Shown here in pieces: positions 9,190 through 17,378 of a stretch of DNA of 40,509 bases. Under the pieces are notes generated by a model. It had not been told where the DNA came from and ran no database searches. It worked only from the letters and a program-made list of their open reading frames with translations. Made by a program: the position numbers and the translations under genes. Source of the DNA: an uncultured bacterium (GTDB lineage Bacteria > Bacteroidota > Ignavibacteria > Ignavibacteriales > Melioribacteraceae); NCBI GenBank assembly GCA_937936675.1, contig CALDDL010000173.1, positions 1 through 40,509 on the forward strand, given 5' to 3'. Positions within the stretch are counted from its first letter, which is position 1, and the number at the start of each line of letters is the position of its first letter.

Positions 9190-9250
9190 TAAAAATGTTG
9201 CGTTTTTGAGCTGTTTTCACAGGATTTAGAGGGATATTATTTAGGCGAGT

Positions 9251-9265
9251 GTATCATTATGATAC
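9251..9265. promoter_or_regulatory. Palindrome upstream of the sigma-54 promoter, candidate activator site
   Basis: GTATCATTATGATAC is a perfect 15-base dyad centred about 95 bp upstream of the predicted start, the usual range for enhancer-binding protein sites. A second dyad, GGTCA-N8-TGACC, lies at 9280-9297 (about -125). Binding by either activator encoded here is inference. Confidence 0.5.
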
Positions 9266-9351
9266 CGGGCATTATTTTGGGTCAATTTTTTATGACCTAA
9301 AAAAGTGTTAATTGATGCTAAAAACGAAGAAACTCCATTTATTATCCAACT

Positions 9352-10761
9352 CTAAATAACATTTTTTTGTAGCAGTGCTACGTTCTCAATATGGTAGGTA
9401 TGAGGGAACATATCGACCGGGCGGATTTTGATCAATTTATAACCCCCCTCTGCCAGCAGCTTAATATCTCGTGCCTGTGTGGCGGGGTTACAGCTTATAT
9501 ATACTAATTTTTCAGGTGATAGCTCTAAAATGTTATTGATCGTTTTTGGATTCATACCGCTTCGGGGTGGATCGGCTATTATTACATCGGGCTTTTTAAT
9601 CCCCAACTCTTCAATCAAAGGAGTAAATGACTTATTCAAGTCCGCTAATATCGGTTTGAAATTATCTATCTCGTTCAATCCAATATTTATTTTAGCGTCT
9701 TCCACTGCCGGCTCTACCGATTCAAAGCCATATATATAGTTTACTCTTTCTGAAATAAATATCGGAATAGTTCCCGCTCCCGAATAAAGGTCATAAACCA
9801 CCTCATTCCCTTTGAAATCAGCAAAATCTAATGCCGTCTGATAAAGTGCTTCGGCTTGAAGTGGATTGGTCTGGAAAAATGAATTGGCACTAATCCGAAA
9901 TTTCCCTTTCCCGATCGATTCATAGATATATCCGCTGCCCGAATAGACTTTTTCGTATTCGCCGATTGCCACAGAAGATTTTCGGGTACTTACGTTATTT
10001 ATCATTGTAGTAACATAAGGAAATTGGGTGGAAAGTTCATCGAAGTAGTTTTCGACTATCGAATCTTCTCCATAAGTAACGAGATTAACCATAAAATCAT
10101 CGAAATGGAACGATTGTTTTATAACAAGATTTTTTAATAATCCTTCGCCGCTGCGAACCGAAAATGGTTTAATATCTCTGCTCTTGAAATATTCGCGCGT
10201 GAAGTTTAGAATATCATTACTTCTTTCAGATTGCAAATAACATTTTTCAATATCTATTACTTTATCATAAACTCCGGGGACGTGGAAACCGAGTGCGAAA
10301 TTACGATCAGATATCTCCCCTTCAGTACTAAGTTCTTCAAAAGTCAAAAAGCGCTTATCGGCAAATGAAAATTCCATCTTATTGCGGTAAAACTGCGTTA
10401 ATCCCGAAGGCAAAATTGGCAGAATTTCAAATCCGCTTAGTCCGCCGATCCTTTCAAAAATATCTACAACCTGTTCTTGCTTATAAGATAGCTGTTTTTC
10501 GTACGATAAATCTTGCTGTTTGCATCCGCCGCACGTTCCAAAATGAGAACAGAATTTTTCAATTCTAAATGGAGATGGCTCGATAATTTTTTCTACCGCC
10601 GCCTCGGCATAGTTTTTCTTAATCTTTTTTATTTTGGCAATTACCTTATCGCCCGGGAGCGATTTATCTACAAAATAAACAAATCCCTCAACCTTTGATA
10701 TTCCTTTTCCTTCAAATGCGTAGTCGGTAATCTCTAGCTCTATTAATTCGCCTTTTTTCAT
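9352..10761 (-). CDS. rlmD: 23S rRNA (uracil-C5)-methyltransferase, RlmD/RumA family
   Basis: A SAM-dependent enzyme that methylates C5 of a uridine in 23S rRNA (U1939 in E. coli RlmD). The N-terminal TRAM domain (residues 1-60) binds RNA. An iron-sulfur motif follows, with C71, C77, C80 and C174. The C-terminal Rossmann domain carries Y-D-L-Y-S-G-A-G-T, D-P-P-R-S-G and the catalytic cysteine in Y-I-S-C-N-P-A-T. Length 469 is normal. RlmCD-type dual enzymes look alike, so the exact uridine is uncertain. The start ATG overlaps the stop of the upstream methyltransferase by 4 bases (ATGA), so the two genes are coupled. Confidence 0.9.
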   Translation of the reverse strand: MKKGELIELEITDYAFEGKGISKVEGFVYFVDKSLPGDKVIAKIKKIKKNYAEAAVEKIIEPSPFRIEKFCSHFGTCGGCKQQDLSYEKQLSYKQEQVVDIFERIGGLSGFEILPILPSGLTQFYRNKMEFSFADKRFLTFEELSTEGEISDRNFALGFHVPGVYDKVIDIEKCYLQSERSNDILNFTREYFKSRDIKPFSVRSGEGLLKNLVIKQSFHFDDFMVNLVTYGEDSIVENYFDELSTQFPYVTTMINNVSTRKSSVAIGEYEKVYSGSGYIYESIGKGKFRISANSFFQTNPLQAEALYQTALDFADFKGNEVVYDLYSGAGTIPIFISERVNYIYGFESVEPAVEDAKINIGLNEIDNFKPILADLNKSFTPLIEELGIKKPDVIIADPPRSGMNPKTINNILELSPEKLVYISCNPATQARDIKLLAEGGYKLIKIRPVDMFPHTYHIENVALLQKNVI

Positions 10762-11465
10762 TTCTTCCTAAGTATTAGTGATTTGAATCCGATAAACTTA
10801 TCAGCACCGTGCCTTAAATATGCGTTAGTCTCGTGGCTTATTTTATTAATCAATTTCTTGTAATAAATTTTTTCATCTTTGCTCATTTCTTCATATTGAA
10901 CATCTAACATTGCCCTATTCTTATTAAAATAGATATGAAGAGTGGAGGTCAAATCAACTTCCTCAACTACTTCAAATCCTCGCTCGGTATAATAATTAGA
11001 TAATTCATCATGGAAAAGGGGAAGCATAGAAGAACTATCGAAAATATTTTTTACGAATGGGGGGCACTCTTTTTGAAGCGTGGTTATTTCGCCAACCGAA
11101 AAAATCCCACCCACCTTTAGAATCCTCTTAAATTCTTTAATAATCTTGTTTCGCTTAGTCGAAGATACGGATGCCTGCGCATAGATATAATCGAAATGGT
11201 CTTTCGAAAAATCGGTATTATCAAATTCCATTAAGCTTACTAAAATTTTATCCTTAGTTTCAATGAGCATATTAGCATTTAATTGCGATTCGTAATCTTC
11301 TACAATAAGGTTGCATTCCAAACTGAATTTCTCCGAAAGATGCATCGCAATCTTTTCGCTTGCCGAACCAGCGACTAAAAGTTTCTCCCCTGCCTGCGGC
11401 TCGTTTTCAGATAGATATGCTTTTATTCTTGACATCTGCTTATCTAATCCGGGTAATAGTATCAT
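10758..11465 (-). CDS. Class I SAM-dependent methyltransferase
   Basis: A 235-residue protein with a methyltransferase 11-like fold: the glycine motif is weak (L-L-V-A-G-S-A-S-E-K), but acidic and hydrophobic strand motifs (D-H-F-D-Y-I-Y-A-Q) and the post-motif L-K-V-G-G-I-F-S-V are clear. No signal peptide or membrane segment is present, so it should be cytoplasmic. It is first in a two-gene operon with rlmD (4-base overlap), which hints at a shared translation or RNA-modification theme but does not prove it. The substrate is unknown; small molecules such as quinones are equally possible for this fold. Confidence 0.7.
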   Translation of the reverse strand: MILLPGLDKQMSRIKAYLSENEPQAGEKLLVAGSASEKIAMHLSEKFSLECNLIVEDYESQLNANMLIETKDKILVSLMEFDNTDFSKDHFDYIYAQASVSSTKRNKIIKEFKRILKVGGIFSVGEITTLQKECPPFVKNIFDSSSMLPLFHDELSNYYTERGFEVVEEVDLTSTLHIYFNKNRAMLDVQYEEMSKDEKIYYKKLINKISHETNAYLRHGADKFIGFKSLILRKK

Positions 11466-11553
11466 AATATTCTTATCTTTTTTTAATCAATAAATAAATG
11501 TAAACAACTTATCTAATTAATTGTATATTTTTAGGAACCAAATTTAATATTAT

Positions 11554-12141
11554 ATGAAAAAGATATTAATACCGATAGCCATATTTTTTACTTTTATCTC
11601 CTGCCAAGAAAAATTTCCTGTTTTGGATAGCTGGGGTTCATCGAACTATAATCTCGTAAATCAGGATGGGGAGAAGGTGATATTTCCACACGCTCTTAAA
11701 GGAAAAGTCTCTCTCGTAACTTACATATTTACTAACTGTCCCGATATCTGCCCCCTTACGACTAATAATATGCGGCTTATTCAAGAGAGAATGAAAAAAG
11801 AAGGGATTAATCATGTCGATCTCTATTCGATCAGTTTCGATCCCGAAGTAGATACTCCGCCTGTACTCAAAAAATTTGCCGAAATGAGAGACCTTAATTT
11901 ATCTAATTGGCAATTCCTTACAGGAGATAAAAAAGTGATTGACGATCTAATCCATCAGATAGGTGTATTTGCGGTGAGGGGAGATTCTACGGTTTTTGAA
12001 GATGGCAAAACTATCTATTATTATATTCATACCGATAGAATTTCTCTTGTGGATAAAGAAGGGAAGATTAGAAAAAATTATCCGGGCAGTACTACTAATA
12101 TTGATGAAGTAATTAATGACCTAAAAGATTTTAACGAATAA
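11554..12141 (+). CDS. SCO1/SenC copper chaperone lipoprotein
   Basis: SCO proteins have a thioredoxin fold and deliver copper to the CuA site of cytochrome c oxidase. The copper ligands are visible: C62 and C66 (N-C-P-D-I-C-P) and H159 (Y-I-H-T-D-R). The N-terminus has a lipobox (F-I-S-C, lipidated Cys17), so it should be anchored in the membrane facing the periplasm. Length 195 is normal. The PCuAC gene follows after 13 bp, forming a copper-delivery operon. No obvious Shine-Dalgarno precedes the ATG; a T-rich stretch with TATATTTTTAGG just upstream may hold the promoter. Confidence 0.92.
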   Translation: MKKILIPIAIFFTFISCQEKFPVLDSWGSSNYNLVNQDGEKVIFPHALKGKVSLVTYIFTNCPDICPLTTNNMRLIQERMKKEGINHVDLYSISFDPEVDTPPVLKKFAEMRDLNLSNWQFLTGDKKVIDDLIHQIGVFAVRGDSTVFEDGKTIYYYIHTDRISLVDKEGKIRKNYPGSTTNIDEVINDLKDFNE

Positions 12142-12154
12142 AGGAGTATTACAG

Positions 12155-12661
12155 ATGAAGAGAATATTAATTTCCGTTCTGGCATTATTTTTAATTACCG
12201 CTTGCGGCACTGAAAAAAAAGAAGAGATGAAAACAGAAGCTCCCGCAGCCATTGAGCAAACTTCGACTAATTTAGAAATTACAAATGGATGGATTAGACC
12301 ATCGGCAAAGGGAACTAATACAGCATTCTTTTTTGATGCAGTAAATGGAACAGATATGGACGACACATTGCTAACAGTAGAATCCGATATTGCAGAAGTT
12401 GTTCAGGTGCATGAGACCTATCAAGCAGATAAGGGTATGATGGGAATGAGAGAAGTAAAAGGTGTGGCAATTCCGAAAGACTCGACCGTTAATTTTAAGC
12501 CACGCGGATTGCATATAATGTTAATAAAACTAAAACATGACGTAAAGACCGGCGAAGAATATAAATTGAAATTGAACTTTGCAAAAAAAGGAAGTTTAGA
12601 AATCACCGCCCCGGTAAAGGATATGCTAACCAAACAAACCATGGGTGAACATAAACCCTAA
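12155..12661 (+). CDS. PCuAC-type periplasmic copper chaperone lipoprotein
   Basis: PCuAC (DUF461) proteins bind Cu(I) and load the SCO protein or CuA subunit II directly. The copper motif is present: H86, M98, H120 and M122, with the family spacing M-x21-H-x-M. A lipobox (I-T-A-C, Cys17) replaces the usual soluble signal peptide, so the protein is likely tethered to a membrane. It has a strong ribosome site (AAAGGAG, 8 nt before ATG). Its place right behind the SCO gene supports a joint role in oxidase assembly, although oxidase genes themselves are not in the window. Confidence 0.9.
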   Translation: MKRILISVLALFLITACGTEKKEEMKTEAPAAIEQTSTNLEITNGWIRPSAKGTNTAFFFDAVNGTDMDDTLLTVESDIAEVVQVHETYQADKGMMGMREVKGVAIPKDSTVNFKPRGLHIMLIKLKHDVKTGEEYKLKLNFAKKGSLEITAPVKDMLTKQTMGEHKP

Positions 12662-12825
12662 GAATGTATATCCTAAAATAATTGCAAATTTGTTAAAATA
12701 ATTCATTCTTTAATCATAAGAAATTGGTGAAGATTTATAAGAAACTAAAATATTTATATAAGTAATCCCATAGGGGAAGAAGATTACGAAGAATTATGCA
12801 ATTTGCCTAAGAATTTTCTGCTCGG

Positions 12826-12856
12826 GAGCTTGTGACTCCACCGGGGATACAAGCTC
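12826..12856. repeat. Hairpin-forming inverted repeat, GC-rich in an AT-rich gap
   Basis: GAGCTTGT at 12826-12833 pairs with ACAAGCTC at 12849-12856. The intervening 15 bases can form a further CTCC/GGGG helix. It lies 20 bp past the end of the BrnA-like antitoxin and 165 bp after the PCuAC gene, so it could terminate either transcript, but there is no long T-run. The shape also resembles a REP-type extragenic element. No second copy was found in the window. Confidence 0.45.
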
Positions 12857-12875
12857 TCTAAAAAATCTATGGCTT

Positions 12876-13085
12876 TTATTTCCAATGAATGTTGGGTTTT
12901 ATATTTTTTTTTGCACATTCTCTTAGGTACATATTCATTAAATTTTGATATGGTATTCCTATTTCTAAAGATAATTTTCTAAAGTAATCAATCGTCTCAT
13001 TCTCAATGCGAATGGAAATTTGTTTCTTCAGTTTGCCTATATATGGATTTTTTATCGATTTAGAAAAATCATATTCTTTTTTCAT
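12876..13085 (-). CDS. BrnA/CopG-like antitoxin, orphan
   Basis: A 69-residue DNA-binding protein of the BrnA/CopG type: Y-D-F-S-K-S-I-K-N-P-Y at the start, the ribbon K-K-Q-I-S-I-R-I, and I-P-Y-Q-N-L-M-N-M-Y-L-R-E-C-A. Such proteins usually neutralise and co-repress a BrnT-type ribonuclease toxin encoded immediately upstream. Here the upstream 270 bp is AT-rich and encodes no toxin, so the antitoxin is solitary. The start at 13085 is preferred over 13151 because of a very strong Shine-Dalgarno (CAGGAGGT) nine bases before it and because family homology begins there. TATAAT-like sequence near 13155 may be its promoter. Confidence 0.72.
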   Translation of the reverse strand: MKKEYDFSKSIKNPYIGKLKKQISIRIENETIDYFRKLSLEIGIPYQNLMNMYLRECAKKNIKPNIHWK

Positions 13086-13356
13086 TTTTAATTTACCTCC
13101 TGATAAAATTTGATTTCGGATTTTGTAGCCTTCCTTGCGGAAATTATTCATAATTATACCATAATGATAATATACATATAGAATAATGAAATAAAATCAT
13201 AAACCAATAACAAATTTATACAAATAATTATTCTATACACATTAGCATACTTCATTAAATATAAACAAAATATTTTTGAAAATTATTATATTATTAAGAT
13301 TAATTTTTATTAAAATATCTTATGGGCAAAATTCTTATGATTGAAAATCATGATGA

Positions 13357-13989
13357 AATATTAGCGATCATGATTCTTTAGAATTACGCAATGCCTTTAA
13401 GAATACTATTTCTTTAATAAATTCACTTTTAGGAAAACGCGCTTTTAAGAGGTTTTATTGTGGAACCGAAAAACAATCAAACGGTTATTGGGAATTAAAA
13501 AAATTTAATGCCTCTCTCTTTGATATTTTAATGGACACATTTGCAAGAATAGATAAAAATATAGTTATGCGAAATTTAGATGCCATTAGAGAAGCATATT
13601 TGAATTTGATGACATCGGACAAACAATTTATTGATTCAATCGAATTGAGTACAAGCTCAACATCCATGATAAATATTAGATTTAAGAAATGGAACAATGC
13701 CATAGATTCCATTCTTTCAACGACCAGCAAAGAGCCAAGATGTTTTTCTTATGAATTAAAGGAAATCCTTTATAAAAAAAATTCTACTTTTGCAATTTGT
13801 AATCAAAAAATAATAGATATTGATGATTCAGCCTTAGACCATATTGAACAATATTGGGCTGGCGGGAAGACTATACCGGAAAATGCACGCTTAACACATC
13901 GATATTGTAATAATGCTCGGTCTCGGTTTGATGCATATACAAATAAAAGTATTATTACTGTTTTTTGGCGTTTCACCTACAAGATTTGA
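13357..13989 (+). pseudogene. Truncated DUF262/GmrSD-like protein with C-terminal HNH remnant
   Basis: The frame is open from 13357, directly after two stop codons, and the first ATG is only at 13531. The codons before that ATG clearly belong to the protein (F-K-N-T-I-S-L-I-N-S-L-L-G-K-R-A-F-K-R-F), so the gene has lost its front part, including the DUF262 nuclease domain. The remaining part resembles the C-terminal half of DUF262 proteins followed by an HNH domain: D-H-I-E-Q-Y-W-A-G-G-K-T and N-A-R-L-T-H-R-Y-C-N. The first zinc cysteine of the usual C-x-x-C knuckle is Phe (F-A-I-C), so even the HNH part looks inactive. Family members include GmrSD-type restriction enzymes acting against modified phage DNA. 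Assignment rests on recalled motif patterns. Confidence 0.55.
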
Positions 13990-14104
13990 TTTAGATGATT
14001 AATGTAACTTATTTAATGTTTTAGTAAAAGAAATAGAAAATTGGGTAAAGACGAATATAATTCCTTAAATACCCCACGTTGATTTTCCGGGATAAATTTA
14101 AAAA

Positions 14105-14701
14105 TTAGATTTCAAGGAAATCAAGCCCGGCACTAAGTTTTATCATCCATTGAACATTATAAAATTTAGTGGAAGTTACAGAATTATTAACACTCGCTTC
14201 ATATTGCCATACGTTTCCATAACTATTATCATTGAGCGGAATATTAAACTGGATTTCAAAGGGAACATTTGGCGAGACTTTATATCCGGCACCGAAAGCA
14301 ATAAAAGGGATAGTATTCTTTTCTGCAGAGATAAACCTCCCCGATGCGGTTGATCCTATACCTGAAAATAATAGATTCGTACCTCCGAGAAGATATACTT
14401 TTTCGGAAATATCATAACTTGCAATTAATCCTAAATTAATTCCACAAAATAATTCACCGAATATATAAGTAGGCTTAAATGAAAGTGAAATCGTTTCTGT
14501 AACATTATTTGTGTAAGAAAGACCGATACCGATAGCAACTTTAGTTGCAGAAAATTCATCGGTATTCATAATCATTGGTGAATAGATTTTTTCATAATTT
14601 GCTGAATAAACAATCGGCTCAACTCTAAAACCCATTGAACTCTGTGCAGTGGTAAATTGATAAGAGATAATAAAAAATAAAATGGCGAGAAAAGATTTCA
14701 T
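14105..14701 (-). CDS. Small outer-membrane beta-barrel-like protein
   Basis: A 198-residue hypothetical protein. It has a signal peptide (MKSFLAILFFIISYQFTTAQ) followed by alternating amphipathic strands rich in Gly, Tyr and Phe (for example I-G-I-G-L-S-Y-T and L-S-A-G-L-D-F), as in 8-strand outer-membrane barrels. No family-specific motif was recognised. It is a single gene flanked by degraded sequence on both sides, and it may itself be a recent arrival. The ribosome site is weak. Confidence 0.65.
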   Translation of the reverse strand: MKSFLAILFFIISYQFTTAQSSMGFRVEPIVYSANYEKIYSPMIMNTDEFSATKVAIGIGLSYTNNVTETISLSFKPTYIFGELFCGINLGLIASYDISEKVYLLGGTNLLFSGIGSTASGRFISAEKNTIPFIAFGAGYKVSPNVPFEIQFNIPLNDNSYGNVWQYEASVNNSVTSTKFYNVQWMIKLSAGLDFLEI

Positions 14702-14899
14702 TTTCAGAGTAAGATTCCTGATTTAGTTTTGTTAATTGAACAAAATGATTACAATAACAGTCGTGATTTTTTCATAAAACTCCTTATAACTGAATATTTT
14801 TATTATTTACCATGATAAATGACAGCTCCTGTTGGAGTCCATAATTGGGCTGCAACAAAGGATTCTTTCCCATTTGTCCAGCATATAGATAAAAACCCT

Positions 14900-15330
14900 T
14901 CATTGTTCCATTTTTATCATTTTCTTTGATTCAAAATATTTACTTGTTCTTATGGTGTATATATATACTCCGCTCGGCAGATTACTCCCATCAAACCTTA
15001 GTTCATAACTTCCATCCATTTGAAATCTATTTACTAATTCTGCTACTTCTCTTCCTATCATATCATATACTTTGATCTCTAATTGAGTTGCCTCTGGAAG
15101 GGAATACCTTTTAATTGTCTCGGGGTTAAAAGGATTTGGATAATTATCTATACTATACTTAACCGCTATTTCGTTTAATTTTCTTTCTCCTATCTTAAAC
15201 ATCTCTCCATAAACCTAAGTATTGTTTTCAAACTCAATTATATCTTCCTTAAGTGTAATAAAAATTAATTCCCCAGAAGATAGTGCTGAATTATTATATA
15301 TAAATAAATATTGTAATAATTTTTGGATAA
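14900..15330 (-). pseudogene. Remnant of a T9SS-secreted protein (sorting domain only, in-frame stop)
   Basis: The last 100 codons (from 15202) encode an almost pure type IX sorting domain: N-Y-P-N-P-F-N-P, then Y-D-M-I-G-R-E-V-A-E-L, then L-P-S-G-V-Y-I-Y and a Lys-rich end. No passenger domain or signal peptide precedes it. The same frame continues upstream with protein-like codons (S-S-G-E-L-I-F-I-T-L-K-E-D) but is broken by a TAG four codons before the ATG at 15202. It is therefore most likely the tail of a decayed secreted protein. A start at 15202 would give a cytoplasmic fragment with no evident use. Confidence 0.6.
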
Positions 15331-15489
15331 CTGAACTTAATGTAAAAAATAATAATAGAAAAAAGTATTGTACTTCTACGAAAAAATAGGGTAAAAATTT
15401 TGGTACTATTTTTTTTTTTGAATGGACTATGTGGAATTTAACGGTTATAATATTGATTAAATATTTTTTATTATATGTAGAAAATAATA
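15331..15489. other. AT-rich non-coding stretch
   Basis: Between the T9SS remnant and the DinB terminator the sequence is very AT-rich, with runs of T and A and no coding frame, hairpin or promoter that I would defend. Together with the remnant it makes a gap of about 330 bp without an intact gene. Confidence 0.5.
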
Positions 15490-15514
15490 AAAACTGCCCT
15501 TTAGAGGCAGCTTT
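15490..15514 (-). terminator. Intrinsic terminator after the DinB-family gene
   Basis: On the minus strand GCTGCC, a short loop and GGGCAG are followed by TTTTTATTATTTT. It starts 15 bp after the stop codon of the DinB-family gene. Confidence 0.8.
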
Positions 15515-15528
15515 TATTTATGTTCTTC

Positions 15529-16029
15529 TTATTCCGCAGCGGGGGAGCCCATTTGCGCCCATTCTTCTTCCGAAGGTCCATATAGTCCCGGTACTTTGAG
15601 TCCTAATTGCCTCATTAATACGGTCAACTGCGCACGGTGATGAATTTCATGCTTAATAAGTACATTAAGTATCATTCCCTTTTTCCACATCTCTCCATAC
15701 ATATTAACTTCAATTTCCAAATCGGAATCGACCCATGTATTCCTAATTTCATTATATAGAGAATCTGATGCTTTTCCATAAGCGGCAATAATATCGGCTA
15801 CTTTTGATGGGATCGGAGCGTCTTCGGCAGGTGCATCTAATTTTAATCCGGTTCTCGACATTAGTTCATCAATTGTCAAAACTATATGCCAAGCCAATCT
15901 GCCCGGTGTTCTTTTATAGTTTGGAATTTGCTTAGTTAATGATTCGTCCGTTAATTCCGAGAATACTTTTAACGTACCTTCTCTTTCATTTTTCCAATCA
16001 GCCAAAAAATCTTCAATTCTTTTATACAT
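15529..16029 (-). CDS. DinB/DfsB-family metal-binding protein
   Basis: A 166-residue four-helix-bundle protein of the DinB superfamily. The metal-binding histidines are visible: H48 in L-A-W-H-I-V and H127/H131 in K-H-E-I-H-H-R-A-Q-L. Members include YfiT-like hydrolases and mycothiol/bacillithiol-dependent transferases; many have no known substrate. No signal peptide is present. It lies 69 bp downstream of an Rrf2-type regulator in the same orientation and ends in a clear terminator, so the two may form an operon in which the regulator responds to redox or nitrosative stress. The reaction cannot be inferred. Confidence 0.85.
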   Translation of the reverse strand: MYKRIEDFLADWKNEREGTLKVFSELTDESLTKQIPNYKRTPGRLAWHIVLTIDELMSRTGLKLDAPAEDAPIPSKVADIIAAYGKASDSLYNEIRNTWVDSDLEIEVNMYGEMWKKGMILNVLIKHEIHHRAQLTVLMRQLGLKVPGLYGPSEEEWAQMGSPAAE

Positions 16030-16098
16030 AAAGCCCTCGCTAATTTATTAGTTTCATCCCGCCGAAGCATTCAGAATATGTAAAGGCAGGGACGATAA

Positions 16099-16536
16099 TT
16101 ATGATTTAAGTGATTCTATTTTTTTTGTAGTTTTTTCTTTGAACTCTTCAAGGGTTTCTTCGCTCAACATTTTGAATGCGTCATCACGAAGTTTGCCCCA
16201 TTTATCATGAACGGGACATGGATTATCGGATGAACAGCCCGGGAATCCGAGTACGCATGTTTCAAATACTTCCATACCATCAATAGCTTTTACAATATCG
16301 ACCAGACGAATATCCGCCGGACTTTTGGCAAGGAAAAATCCGCCCGATTTCCCTTTTTTAGAACCGACTATTCCGCTATCGGTAAGTATCTGAAGCATCT
16401 TTGAAACAAATTCTTTCGGAACCATCATCTCTTTTGAAATTTCTTCCGCAGTCCACACTTGCTTGATTTCTTTGATCGATAAAAATAATACCGCTTGAAC
16501 AGCAAGCTCGCACTTTTTGGAAAAAATAACTGTCAT
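16099..16536 (-). CDS. Rrf2-family transcriptional regulator with three-cysteine cluster motif
   Basis: A 145-residue winged-helix regulator. The HTH region contains W-T-A-E-E-I-S-K-E-M and V-S-K-M-L-Q-I-L. The sensor segment carries C94, C101 and C107 (C-x6-C-x5-C), close to the Fe-S cysteine spacing of NsrR and IscR (C-x5-C-x5-C). This suggests an iron-sulfur sensor of nitric oxide, oxygen or cluster status, but the cluster itself is inference. GGAAG precedes the ATG. The neighbouring DinB-family gene is downstream in the same orientation, and the RlpA gene is upstream with its own terminator between. Confidence 0.87.
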   Translation of the reverse strand: MTVIFSKKCELAVQAVLFLSIKEIKQVWTAEEISKEMMVPKEFVSKMLQILTDSGIVGSKKGKSGGFFLAKSPADIRLVDIVKAIDGMEVFETCVLGFPGCSSDNPCPVHDKWGKLRDDAFKMLSEETLEEFKEKTTKKIESLKS

Positions 16537-16607
16537 CTTACTTCCGTTTTTTTATATACCAAATTAATTAATGTTATGCTTATTGACAATAATATGATTT
16601 TTAAAAA

Positions 16608-16638
16608 AGAAAAACCGCTCATAAAGAGCGGTTTCTTT
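16608..16638 (-). terminator. Intrinsic terminator after the RlpA gene
   Basis: A perfect AAACCGCTC/GAGCGGTTT stem with a 5-base loop is followed on the minus strand by TTCTTTTTT. It separates the RlpA gene from the Rrf2/DinB genes. On the plus strand the T-run is shorter, so it may work weakly in both directions. Confidence 0.82.
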
Positions 16639-16709
16639 AGAATTTATTTCGGATTAATGAGATTAGGATAACTATACTAATTCCTATCTCAAAGAATGTT
16701 GATATAATT

Positions 16710-17228
16710 TTAGCGAGATGAAAGAGAAGGACTGAACTTAATCGGGAGAATTACTTCCTCCACCTTTACTTCTATTACACCTCGTTTTATCATTTTGAGT
16801 GCAGCGGCAGTGCCTTGCGAAAGGTCTAAATCTCTCCCATCGATATAAGGACCTCTATCGTTTATTCTAACGAATGCGCTCCTTCCATTGCGAGGATTAG
16901 TTACTAGTAGCATTGTACCGAAGGGCAAATCCTTATGAGCTGCCGTTAATGCCATCTGGTCATAGACTTCTCCATTAGCTGTGGTTCTGCCATGAAATCC
17001 GGGTCCATACCATGATGCCGTCATTGTACCCATCTCCACCATCTTTGCCGATGATGTCTCTGTTTCAGTTGCTGCGGGTGTTGCCGCTATATTTGCTTCT
17101 GCTGCTGTTACTTCTGTTTCTGTTTTTACGCCGTTCTCAGTTTCCGTATTAGTCTCTTTTGTATCAATAAAATTTCCGGCGGTTACCATATATAGGAACA
17201 TAAATATATTTAAAAATAAATAACGCAA
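16710..17228 (-). CDS. rlpA: RlpA-family septal ring lytic transglycosylase
   Basis: RlpA proteins have a double-psi beta-barrel that cleaves peptidoglycan glycan strands lacking stem peptides. The DPBB motifs are complete: A-S-W-Y-G-P-G-F-H-G-R-T-T-A-N-G-E, A-A-H-K-D-L-P-F-G-T, and the catalytic region R-I-N-D-R-G-P-Y-I-D-G-R-D-L-D-L-S. A hydrophobic N-terminus (signal peptide, no clear lipobox) is followed by a roughly 50-residue Thr/Glu/Ala-rich linker (26-66). No SPOR domain is present, so septal targeting must differ from E. coli RlpA. It is a single gene with its own terminator. Confidence 0.9.
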   Translation of the reverse strand: MRYLFLNIFMFLYMVTAGNFIDTKETNTETENGVKTETEVTAAEANIAATPAATETETSSAKMVEMGTMTASWYGPGFHGRTTANGEVYDQMALTAAHKDLPFGTMLLVTNPRNGRSAFVRINDRGPYIDGRDLDLSQGTAAALKMIKRGVIEVKVEEVILPIKFSPSLSSR

Positions 17229-17308
17229 TAATACCTCTTGTTAGTTATACTTAACGATTAATTTAAAACTATTGGAATACTAGGTGGTTAGTTTTTTTCT
17301 TTGCGCAG

Positions 17309-17378
17309 TTGTGAGTGCACAATTGGATTGCAAGGGAATACGTGATACTGAGGGCGTGGGTATCTCGTGTCTTTTCCC
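17309..17378. other. Two adjacent hairpins in a 357-bp intergenic region
   Basis: TTGTG/CACAA (17309-17322, 4-base loop) is followed by a long interrupted hairpin in which GGGAA (17334) pairs with TTCCC (17374) and ACG-T-GATAC pairs with GTATC-T-CGT around an 11-base loop. The region separates the divergent RlpA and TonB-receptor genes, so it could be a leader of either transcript. It does not match the cobalamin, c-di-GMP or c-di-AMP riboswitch consensus as I know them. A -7-like element, TATATTTG, at 17470-17477 could start the receptor transcript. The rest of the gap shows nothing recognisable. Confidence 0.4.

Noticed and set aside
14784..14903. Possible 39-codon minus-strand gene and a second overlapping protein-like frame after the T9SS remnant
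   Set aside because: Two frames look equally plausible, neither has a ribosome site or known family, and the area is decaying; not strong enough to annotate.
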